Below, in pieces: positions 56,891-64,000 of a stretch of DNA of 64,000 nt; within the stretch, counting starts at the first letter, position 1; each line of letters opens with the position of its first letter. Source of the DNA: Moraxellaceae bacterium (lineage in GTDB: Bacteria > Pseudomonadota > Gammaproteobacteria > Pseudomonadales > Moraxellaceae); assembly GCA_004173455.1 (NCBI GenBank), contig SECL01000011.1:1-64000 (forward strand), in the 5' to 3' direction. The notes beneath the pieces are model-generated. The model saw only the letters and a program-made list of their open reading frames with translations, was not told the DNA's origin and made no database searches. The position numbers and the translations under genes are program-made.

Positions 56891-56935
56891 CTGCATTTCC
56901 AGTGATGCCCTATAAGGGTCAAACTGGAAATGCAG
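56891..56935 (-). promoter_or_regulatory. Perfect hairpin between lipase and foldase genes
   Basis: CTGCATTTCCAGT (56891-56903) and ACTGGAAATGCAG (56923-56935) are perfect 13-base arms, and the 19-base loop holds a second pairing CCCT-ATA-AGGG. No T-run follows on either strand. It may stabilise the 3' end of the lipase message or lower readthrough into the foldase gene. Confidence 0.65.
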
Positions 56936-56968
56936 TGTATAAAAACAAGCAATGGCACTACAAATGAA

Positions 56969-57931
56969 TTATAGGCCAGCCGTTTTTAGGCGATTGGCAT
57001 GCTGGCGATACAGCTCAACCGGATCAGGACTAAATAAGCCACGCAAGCCCAGAATCTGGTTGACTTCATCCAGATGGTTGTGCGCGTAGTCATCACGAAT
57101 GACTTTGCCAAAGTGTGCGCTACAGGTGCCAACCAATCCATCGTTGTCGGTGAAACCAAACGCCAGACCAGCCAGTCCAACCACAATGGTATCTGGATCT
57201 AGCACGTTGGTGACGGTTTTGTTCCCAGTCCACGAATAGTTATAAATCCCATTGCTGACAGCCGCGCCATTACCACACGCACTGGTAGGAATGCCATTGG
57301 GAAAGCGTTGGTTAAAGGCCAGTGAGCCTGCTGTGCTCAGGCTTTTGAGTGATGCGTTCATGTTGCTGGGCAGGTTAGGTTTGCCTTGAGCCCAGTTCAT
57401 GACTGGTACCAGCGTGGCTTCTACAAACGCTGAAACCACTTGTGCGCCTACACCAGTAGACAGTAGTAAATCCGCCACTTTGGAGCCTTTGTTCACTCCG
57501 GCCACGGTGGTGACTGAGGCAATTTTGGAAGGCATGACACCTGCAGCATAACGGGTGGTGGGACCACCATGGCTATGGCCAATCAGGTTGACTTTTTTGG
57601 CACCGGTAATGGCCAGTACTTCTTGAATTTGTTGTACCAGCTGTTCACCACGGATTTCAGTGCTGTTGAGGGGAGAAACCTGTGTAGCGTAGACAGTTGC
57701 ACCGTTACTGGCCAGATCAGGCAATACACGGTAAAAATAGTCCAGACCAAACTCAGGCACACCCAAGCGGGTAAAGCCAAACATGCCATGGTTGAATACG
57801 ATGGGATACTTGGTCTTGGCGTAGGTGGCTTTGGTATTGGTGGGGGTGGTCTGTATGGCGGCAAAAGCAGAACTGCTACCCAGCAGTGTTAGGCCGACCA
57901 GACCGGTGATTAGTTTACTTTTCAGCATCAT
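56969..57931 (-). CDS. lip: Secreted triacylglycerol lipase, family I.1
   Basis: A 320-residue alpha/beta hydrolase. A Sec signal (to about residue 24, SAFA) is followed by the mature enzyme. Catalytic residues by comparison with the Pseudomonas lipase are S120 (GHSHGG), D264 (TDNDGLVG) and H286 (NHLDEVN). C219 and C270 should form the disulfide, and the end YRQHANRLKTAGL is nearly that of the Pseudomonas enzyme. GAGGAA precedes the ATG. Its partner foldase follows. Secretion by the type II system is expected. Confidence 0.95.
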   Translation of the reverse strand: MMLKSKLITGLVGLTLLGSSSAFAAIQTTPTNTKATYAKTKYPIVFNHGMFGFTRLGVPEFGLDYFYRVLPDLASNGATVYATQVSPLNSTEIRGEQLVQQIQEVLAITGAKKVNLIGHSHGGPTTRYAAGVMPSKIASVTTVAGVNKGSKVADLLLSTGVGAQVVSAFVEATLVPVMNWAQGKPNLPSNMNASLKSLSTAGSLAFNQRFPNGIPTSACGNGAAVSNGIYNYSWTGNKTVTNVLDPDTIVVGLAGLAFGFTDNDGLVGTCSAHFGKVIRDDYAHNHLDEVNQILGLRGLFSPDPVELYRQHANRLKTAGL

Positions 57932-58104
57932 TGCCGTTCCTCATTATTAAAGTTGTCCTGAGTACCTTATTAGTTTTGCTTAAGGCCGGTTAAATATTAT
58001 GCTTTTTTAAAATTAGGACGAACTGTGAAGGATGACTGGCACGACATAATGGGACTGTTGTCGCATTTTTGATCAAATTGTATGCTTAGTGATCAGTATA
58101 AAAA

Positions 58105-58470
58105 TTATTCATCGGTTTCGTGGGGACGTTGCCAAGGCAATGGACGGTCAATGGCTTCCGGAACATCACCACTTTGTGAACGCAAATTGAGGTGAATGGC
58201 TGCTTGTGCCATTAGGTTGGCCGAAACTGGCGCGGTAATAAACGCCAGCAGGCTGATCAAAATTTCAGCCATGCCAAATCGGCCAAAGGTAATCGACAGC
58301 AAAATCGAAGCAATCAGCACACCACCCAAGCCCAGGGTAGATGACTTGGTGGGTGCATGCAGGCGCATAAACAGGTCAGGCAGGCGGAATAGGCCAATCG
58401 CCCCAATGACCAGAAACAGTGAAGCTGTCAGCACACAAACAATAGCAAGGATTTCCAGTAGAGTATTCAT
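58105..58470 (-). CDS. mnhG: Na+/H+ antiporter subunit G (Mrp/Mnh)
   Basis: A 121-residue membrane subunit with three segments and the family blocks FLVIGAIGLFRLPDLFMRLHA and KSSTLGLGGVLIASIL, the first split by one residue. Last gene of the mnhABCDEFG-type operon; all subunits are needed for activity. The C-terminal tail is polar. Confidence 0.9.
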   Translation of the reverse strand: MNTLLEILAIVCVLTASLFLVIGAIGLFRLPDLFMRLHAPTKSSTLGLGGVLIASILLSITFGRFGMAEILISLLAFITAPVSANLMAQAAIHLNLRSQSGDVPEAIDRPLPWQRPHETDE

Positions 58471-58509
58471 GCGTGACTCCTGATAAATAACAATTTATTG
58501 AATAAAAGC

Positions 58510-58791
58510 CTAATCAATAATGTGTCCGGTGGTAAAATAACGAGCCAGCGCGGCAGTCGATACAAAACCGACCATAGCGACCAGTAGCGCTGCTTCAAAG
58601 TACACCACACTGTGCCAGTACATGCCCAGAATCACAATCAGAGCCGTGGCATTTAAAAACAGCGTATCGAGTGCCAGCAGGCGATCGACCACCGATGGAC
58701 CAATCAGCAAGCGCCACGTACATAGTGCTATGGCCACACTAACCGCGCCAATACTGATTTGCAGTGCCAGATTGAGCCAGTCAATCATCAT
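58510..58791 (-). CDS. mnhF: Na+/H+ antiporter subunit F (Mrp/Mnh)
   Basis: A 93-residue protein with three membrane segments and the conserved RLLIGPSVVDRLLALDTL. It overlaps mnhE by 11 bases and precedes mnhG by 39 bases, consistent with one operon. Confidence 0.9.
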   Translation of the reverse strand: MMIDWLNLALQISIGAVSVAIALCTWRLLIGPSVVDRLLALDTLFLNATALIVILGMYWHSVVYFEAALLVAMVGFVSTAALARYFTTGHIID

Positions 58792-59446
58792 GCGGTGTTT
58801 CCTCCATCCGCTTTGCTGCGTTGACGGCTTTTACTGAGCCATTGTCTACTGAGTTAGGATCTACTGAACTAGGATTTATTGAATGATTCTTTAATGCACT
58901 ACTGGAAGGCGGATTAGGTAAATCATTGATTTGGGCATTAAATATTTTGATTAGCGGTTGCTCGTAACGCTGCTTGATTTCTTCAATCACTGCATTAGGA
59001 TCATCAGAACTCAAGGCATGCACCAGAATATTGTTTTGCCCTTCTTCTAGTCCGGCCGATACAGTGCCCGGTGTGGTGGTAATAATGAGTGCCAGCAAAG
59101 TATTGACCTTGGGATGTACCGTATCAAGCGGCACCCGAACCCATTTGGGGTGTAACTGGTGCAATGGTCCTAGTACCTGTCTGGCGACCCGTACATTGGC
59201 GACCAGAATATCCCAGAGCACCACAACAAACAGCTGGATTGCCGTCGGCCAGTGTACTGGCTCTGCTGGTTGAATAAAATGCTGGGTCAGTTTGGGGAAA
59301 ATAATAGCCACCAGCAGCGCCAGCAATAAATGCGCTGCTTCCACACTATGCATGAGCATAAGCCAGCTGGCAGCCAGAATCAGCGACAAAAACGGATGCG
59401 GGAATAGGCGATGAAAGCGGTCAGGCCAGATATGATCAGGGCGCAT
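58781..59446 (-). CDS. mnhE: Na+/H+ antiporter subunit E (Mrp/Mnh)
   Basis: A 221-residue subunit. Membrane segments lie in the first 100 residues; the later part has the family block HPKVNTLLALIITTTPGTVS. A Ser/Asn/Pro tail of about 45 residues after residue 175 is longer than usual for the family. It overlaps mnhD by 11 bases at its start. Confidence 0.88.
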   Translation of the reverse strand: MRPDHIWPDRFHRLFPHPFLSLILAASWLMLMHSVEAAHLLLALLVAIIFPKLTQHFIQPAEPVHWPTAIQLFVVVLWDILVANVRVARQVLGPLHQLHPKWVRVPLDTVHPKVNTLLALIITTTPGTVSAGLEEGQNNILVHALSSDDPNAVIEEIKQRYEQPLIKIFNAQINDLPNPPSSSALKNHSINPSSVDPNSVDNGSVKAVNAAKRMEETPHDD

Positions 59447-61328
59447 CGGCAGTCCTCGCGGGTTTTATTTCAGAAATCACCTGCTTGGGTAATTCGGGTG
59501 CGGTAGACGGGTTTTGATGGTTGTTCTGTTTTTGAGTCGGGTCTTTGGCCGAGCTTGCCGGAATATCTAGCACACTTGTGGCAGTATTTGCGGTAGGTTG
59601 TTCGATTTGTTGCGCTTGTTCCACCAGTGCTGGATCTTGTATGATCGGTTGCTGTTCTAGATCATCGATCGTGGCTGTTGTGCCGGTATTTTTGGTATAG
59701 GGCAAATAAGACGGATCAAAAGGACGCCGACTGATGGGCTGGTTACTGGCATCATACTGCAATACGGCCTTTTGATAGGCTGGGGCATCTTGAAGCTGCC
59801 GCGCTGTTGCCGCAGTATATTGACGTATCGGCGCAGCAAACACCATGAGTAATAGCAACATGGCGAGCAGGATAAAAAAGGCCAGCGGCAGGCGATGCGG
59901 CGTGACGCGATCGGGCAATAGGTATTGGGATTGCACCACATCATTGGGCGGTTCGACCTGCCAGAAAACTATAATGCCCATCCGTGCCATCGTGATCAAA
60001 CCAATAAAGCTCACCAGCAGGACGGTTAAAAATATCCAGAACGTGCCCGGTAACTCGGCTGCACTTTGCAACAACATAATTTTGCCCAAAAACCCGCTAA
60101 ACGGGGGCAAGCCGACCATCATCATCATCACGACCATGCTACAAATCCCCAGCAAGACCGGCTGCTGCACGGCAATGGTGGGATGCAGCGTATCTTCTAC
60201 AGCGCTACGCTGATAACTGATCCATTCCACCAGCAAGTAAAAAGCCGCAACCACCAGCGTACTGTGAATCAGATAAAATAGCGCGGCTGACCATGCCGCC
60301 ACACTGGGCAGAGCTATCCCAATTAAAATAGTGCCCACCGAAGACAGCAGCATATAGCTGACCAGCCTGCGCATGGTATGGGCCGCCAATGCACCAATCG
60401 CCCCAATCAGGCTGGACAGCATGGCAATCGGCAATAGCCAGCTCATCAGTTGCTGGCTGGCACTGATTGAAGCCGCCGCAAACACAGTGCCATTGACCCG
60501 CAGGATGCTATAGACCCCGACTTTGGTCATGATGGCAAATAATGCCATTACCGGTGGGGAAGCCGCAGCGTAGGTATTGGGCAACCAAAAGGACAGCGGC
60601 ACAATCGCAGCCTTGATGGCAAACACCACCAGCAAAATCATTCCCGCCGCTTGTGCCATGGCAAACTGGTCAGGATTGAGGGTCGGTAGCAAACGCGCCA
60701 CATCGGCCATATTTAGGCTACCGACACTGCCATACACCAGCGCCAGCCCAATCAGAAAAATGGCCGATGCGGTCAGGTTGAGCACCACATAATGCACACC
60801 CATGCGAAAACGGATACGGCCTTGTCCATGCAATAGCAGCACATACGAGGCCAGCAGCAGGATTTCAAAAAACACAAACAGGTTAAACAAATCGCCTGTT
60901 AAAAATGCGCCACATAGCCCCATGAGCTGAAACTGGAACAGGGCATGAAAATAACGGCCTTTTTGATCCCAGCCACCGCTGGCATACCACAATACCGGCA
61001 ACGCCAAGGCATAAGTTAGCAAGATCATCAGGGCAGACAAACGGTCTAGCACCAATGCAATCCCAAAAGGCGCTGCCCATTCCCCCAAATAATAGCTTTT
61101 TATTACGCCCTGATCGGCCTGTAGTAGCAAGTTGAGCGCCAGTATAAAACCCAGTGCTGTGGCTGCCAGTCCAACAATCCGGCTGGTGCGCAAGCGATGG
61201 GTATGCTGGTTGGAATCCAGACTGGGGTAACCCACCAGAATCAGGCTAAAGGCTGCAAACGCCGGTAATAAAATGGAAAAAATCGGCGTATGCAGATGCC
61301 AAAAATCAATGAGGACTGCCAGCATCAA
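59436..61328 (-). CDS. mnhD: Na+/H+ antiporter subunit D (Mrp/Mnh)
   Basis: A 630-residue proton-translocating subunit related to NuoM/NuoN, with about 14 membrane segments. Family motifs include GDLFNLFVFFEILLLASYVL, PLSFWLPNTYAAASPPVMA and GLPPFSGFLGKIMLL. The C-terminal 125 residues (after about 505) are hydrophilic, rich in Gln, Pro and Thr, and extend well past the normal end of the subunit. It overlaps mnhC by four bases and mnhE by 11. Confidence 0.9.
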   Translation of the reverse strand: MMLAVLIDFWHLHTPIFSILLPAFAAFSLILVGYPSLDSNQHTHRLRTSRIVGLAATALGFILALNLLLQADQGVIKSYYLGEWAAPFGIALVLDRLSALMILLTYALALPVLWYASGGWDQKGRYFHALFQFQLMGLCGAFLTGDLFNLFVFFEILLLASYVLLLHGQGRIRFRMGVHYVVLNLTASAIFLIGLALVYGSVGSLNMADVARLLPTLNPDQFAMAQAAGMILLVVFAIKAAIVPLSFWLPNTYAAASPPVMALFAIMTKVGVYSILRVNGTVFAAASISASQQLMSWLLPIAMLSSLIGAIGALAAHTMRRLVSYMLLSSVGTILIGIALPSVAAWSAALFYLIHSTLVVAAFYLLVEWISYQRSAVEDTLHPTIAVQQPVLLGICSMVVMMMMVGLPPFSGFLGKIMLLQSAAELPGTFWIFLTVLLVSFIGLITMARMGIIVFWQVEPPNDVVQSQYLLPDRVTPHRLPLAFFILLAMLLLLMVFAAPIRQYTAATARQLQDAPAYQKAVLQYDASNQPISRRPFDPSYLPYTKNTGTTATIDDLEQQPIIQDPALVEQAQQIEQPTANTATSVLDIPASSAKDPTQKQNNHQNPSTAPELPKQVISEIKPARTADAP

Positions 61329-61702
61329 GGCGTATCCTTAATTTTGCTTTGAATGACATTGGGCGCCTGTTCTGGAATGGCGGCATCCACATGATCGCTG
61401 CCACTTTCATACCGGCTGCGCAAGGCCAGTTGTACTACAAAAGCAGTGGTGGCAAAACCAATCACAATAGCAGTCAATACCAGCGCTTGTGGTAAAGGGT
61501 CGGTACTTTGGGTGGTATTGACCAGAATGGGTGCGGCATTGATCTTGAGGCGACCCATACTAAAAATAAATACGTTGACCGCATAGCCCAGCAGGCATAA
61601 TCCCAGAATCACCGGAAACGTGCGACCGCGCAGCAGCAGATAAATGCCTGAGGCGGTCACCACCCCAATGCCGCTTGCCAGCAGCAATTCCATACTAATC
61701 AT
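61325..61702 (-). CDS. mnhC: Na+/H+ antiporter subunit C (Mrp/Mnh)
   Basis: A 125-residue NuoK-like subunit with three segments and the conserved TDPLPQALVLTAIVIGFATT. Its stop overlaps the mnhD start (ATGA-type). The gap of 145 bases to the A/B gene has no obvious feature. Confidence 0.9.
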   Translation of the reverse strand: MISMELLLASGIGVVTASGIYLLLRGRTFPVILGLCLLGYAVNVFIFSMGRLKINAAPILVNTTQSTDPLPQALVLTAIVIGFATTAFVVQLALRSRYESGSDHVDAAIPEQAPNVIQSKIKDTP

Positions 61703-61847
61703 GATGATTGTCCTATGCTGTGATGTTTGCCATGCCCTGATATTTCACTGTAACTGTTTTCACTGTTGCGGGTTCATGCTGGATGGTGTCGATGATCGGT
61801 TATTCATGATTGTTTTACGCAATGATCGTTTAAGCATGGCTATTTCC

Positions 61848-64000
61848 TTAAGGCTGGTTTTCGGGCAAAACCGGACCAGCCATCGTGGAATGGCGTGAAT
61901 CACCCAGCACCGAAATCAGCAACAGGGTAGCGCCTACCACAGTAAAAAATACTCCAATATCAAACAGCATGGCCGACGCAATCGGTAATTTGCCCAAGAT
62001 GGGAACATGAATATAAAAATAGGCACTGCTTAAAAAAGGCTTGCTCCACAGTAAAGCCCCAGCCCCAGTCAGTCCAGCTAGCGTGAGGCCACCGCCAATC
62101 CAGCATTCATACAGGCGGCCATGTCGGGCATGAATCAGCTTTTCGGCCTGTTCCTGTCCAATGGCAATGTATTGAATCACTAGTGCAATAGCGGTAATCA
62201 GCCCTGCAATAAAACCGCCCCCGGGTAAATTGTGGCCACGCAGCAAAATATACAAGCTATACACCAGCGCAATCGGTAACACCCATGAGGCGGTCATGCG
62301 TAGCATCAATGGAGATGGATTAAAGCGCAAGGTCAAGCCGGGCGTGGCCATCGCACCATGCGCACGCATGCCATCCATCATCACCAGCGCACCCACGGCC
62401 GCAATCGCCAGCACACAGATTTCACCAAAAGTATCAAAGCCGCGAAAATCCACCAGAATCACATTGACCACGTTACTGCCACCGCCTTTGGGCAAGGCTT
62501 CTTGCATAAAAAACCATGAAATGGACTGATGATCGCGGGTCATGACTAGCCACGCCAGCCAGGCAATCCCGGCACCGCCCAGCAGGGCCAACACCACATC
62601 GCGCCAGTGACGGGTACGGCTGGATTCATACGGTGAGAGTTGCGGCAAGAGCGACAAGCCCATCAGCAACAGCACCGTGGTCACCACATCAACCGACAAC
62701 TGGGTGAGCGCCAGATCCGGGGCAGACAAGGCAATAAAACATACACTTACCACCAGCCCTACCGCACCTACCAGCAACACTGCCTTAATCCGTTCATGGT
62801 GAAAATATAGCAGCATCAGGCAGGCAATAATTAGCAATAGCCATAAGGTAATGGCAGGCCACGAGGCGTAGTTAAGCAGGCGGTCGCCGGTAGACAGGTT
62901 TTGACCCCAAAGCGGCACTAGCGTCATCACCATAGTGGCAATGATCACCAGCATCAGGTAACGCTGCAACGATCCATTTTCCAAGTAATTGGTTAGGCGG
63001 CGTGCGGCTTTGACACTTTTCTCCAGCAGTTTATCCAGCAGATTTTCACCGGTAAAACGACCAAACCAGCGGTCAGTGCTGATCTTCAGGATGTTATGTT
63101 TTTGAATCAGTAACCAGTACAGCAGTGTGCCGCCCAGCAAGGCCACCAGACTCATCACCAGTGGCAAGTTAAACCCGTGCCAGAGCTGCAAATGTGCCTG
63201 CTGCCGTGGCAAATAACCCAGCGCGGCTTGTGTACCCAATTGCAGAATATCCTGCACAAAAAACGCCGGTAAAATGCCGACCAAAATACACAGGCAGCAC
63301 AGCAGAATAATGGGTGCGCGCATACCCAGCGGTGGTTCATGCGCCTGCTGATTGGCCACTTTGGGGTTAAGTGCACCCCCAAAAAAAGTATTGTGAACAA
63401 AGCGCGCCGAATAGGCCACCGCAAACAGGCTGGCCAGTGTTGCCACCATTGGCACCAGCAATAGCCAGGTACTGCCTGTTAAGGCAACGGTTTCGGTCAA
63501 AAACATTTCCTTGGACAAAAAACCATTAGTGAGCGGTACACCGGCCATGGCTGCCGCTGCAATCATGGCCAGCGTGCCGGTAAATGGCATCAGCGTCCAC
63601 AGTCCACCCAGCTTGCGCAAATTGCGTGTGCCGGCTTCATGGTCAATCACGCCAGCAATCATAAATAGTGCGGCTTTAAACGAGGCATGGTTCAGCACAT
63701 GAAAAATCGCCGCGGCAATCGCCAAGGGTGAACCCAGACCAATCAGACAGACAATTAGCCCCAAATGACTAATGGTGGAGTAGGCCAGCAGGCCTTTGAG
63801 ATCATGCTGAAAAATAGCCAAAAATGCCGCAAAACAAAAGGTGACCAAACCCACCGTGGTGACAATACTCTGAAACCACAGCGAACCGGCAAAAATGGGC
63901 GATAGGCGCAGCAGCAGGAAAATCCCCGCCTTGACCATAGTGGCCGAATGCAGATAACCCGATACTGGCGTAGGTGCCGCCATGGCATTGGGTAGCCAGC
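61848..64000 (-). CDS. mnhA: Na+/H+ antiporter subunit A fused to B (Mrp/Mnh), partial
   Basis: The frame runs off the window: codons continue upstream of 63983 as WLPNA before MAAPTPVSGYLHSATMVKAG, which is an internal NuoL/MnhA motif, so the N-terminal third is missing. The visible part holds FHVLNHASFKAALFMIAG, the MnhA-specific C-terminal region, and then an MnhB domain in the last 130 residues (RGHNLPGGGFIAGLITAIAL). The A-B fusion explains why no separate mnhB is present between A and C. It carries the main proton path with MnhD. Confidence 0.92.
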   Translation of the reverse strand, partial: WLPNAMAAPTPVSGYLHSATMVKAGIFLLLRLSPIFAGSLWFQSIVTTVGLVTFCFAAFLAIFQHDLKGLLAYSTISHLGLIVCLIGLGSPLAIAAAIFHVLNHASFKAALFMIAGVIDHEAGTRNLRKLGGLWTLMPFTGTLAMIAAAAMAGVPLTNGFLSKEMFLTETVALTGSTWLLLVPMVATLASLFAVAYSARFVHNTFFGGALNPKVANQQAHEPPLGMRAPIILLCCLCILVGILPAFFVQDILQLGTQAALGYLPRQQAHLQLWHGFNLPLVMSLVALLGGTLLYWLLIQKHNILKISTDRWFGRFTGENLLDKLLEKSVKAARRLTNYLENGSLQRYLMLVIIATMVMTLVPLWGQNLSTGDRLLNYASWPAITLWLLLIIACLMLLYFHHERIKAVLLVGAVGLVVSVCFIALSAPDLALTQLSVDVVTTVLLLMGLSLLPQLSPYESSRTRHWRDVVLALLGGAGIAWLAWLVMTRDHQSISWFFMQEALPKGGGSNVVNVILVDFRGFDTFGEICVLAIAAVGALVMMDGMRAHGAMATPGLTLRFNPSPLMLRMTASWVLPIALVYSLYILLRGHNLPGGGFIAGLITAIALVIQYIAIGQEQAEKLIHARHGRLYECWIGGGLTLAGLTGAGALLWSKPFLSSAYFYIHVPILGKLPIASAMLFDIGVFFTVVGATLLLISVLGDSRHSTMAGPVLPENQP

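Noticed and set aside
56969-57931. Lipase as a rhombosortase substrate
   Set aside because: Its C-terminus is YRQHANRLKTAGL, the normal end of family I.1 lipases, with no GlyGly motif, membrane segment or Arg cluster.

Overview
The window looks like chromosomal DNA of a gammaproteobacterium of the Moraxellaceae, close to Acinetobacter or Alkanindiges. This rests on remembered gene order, not on a search: rppH-ptsP, a LysR gene followed by leuC-leuD-leuB, rpsO-pnp, ispH followed by fimT-pilVWXY1E, rpsP-rimM-trmD-rplS followed by a lipase and its foldase, and an Mrp antiporter with a fused A/B subunit. No plasmid, prophage or insertion sequence genes are visible.

Layout. 1-750: a truncated ATPase remnant next to tRNA-Lys. 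0.9-7.3 kb (minus): acyl-CoA synthetase, MerR regulator and RNase E, the last with a long structured leader. 8.1-10.5 kb (plus): rluC and two paralogous HAD phosphatases; the second overlaps tail to tail with a 597-residue protein of unknown function. 12.7-18.1 kb: a giant type I-secreted adhesin with Ser-Asp and Asp-Ala linkers and six repeats of exactly 103 residues, each with an EF-hand-like loop. 18.2-23.2 kb: ptsP, rppH, a HAD-IB phosphatase, a LysR regulator and a small membrane protein. 23.3-28.3 kb: an A+T-rich membrane protein, then leuC, leuD, a lipoprotein and leuB. 28.4-31.8 kb: divergent dmeF/dmeR metal efflux, a PfpI-family protein and a beta-lactamase-fold hydrolase. 32.0-34.7 kb: rpsO-pnp. 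34.8-39.2 kb: a TatT-like lipoprotein, a rhombosortase and a TRAP permease. 39.3-44.0 kb (minus): a DMT exporter, a coiled-coil membrane protein, yheV, prlC and gmk. 44.2-53.3 kb: ispH and the minor pilin/PilY1 cluster. 53.5-55.7 kb: rpsP-rimM-trmD-rplS. 55.8-57.9 kb: the lipase and foldase operon. 58.1-64.0 kb (minus): mnhG, F, E, D, C and the start-less A/B fusion, cut by the window end.

Functional themes are RNA turnover (RNase E, PNPase, RppH), surface attachment (type IV pilus tip complex and a BapA-type adhesin), lipid use (secreted lipase with foldase, acyl-CoA synthetase), leucine synthesis, and ion homeostasis (Ni/Co efflux, Na+/H+ antiport).

No wholly new multi-gene defence or mobile system is evident. 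The most notable items are the adhesin architecture, a stack of hairpins in the rne leader, a perfect 13-bp-arm hairpin between lipase and foldase, a TRAP permease accompanied by TatT and a rhombosortase but no binding protein, and the unassigned 597-residue protein beside the adhesin.
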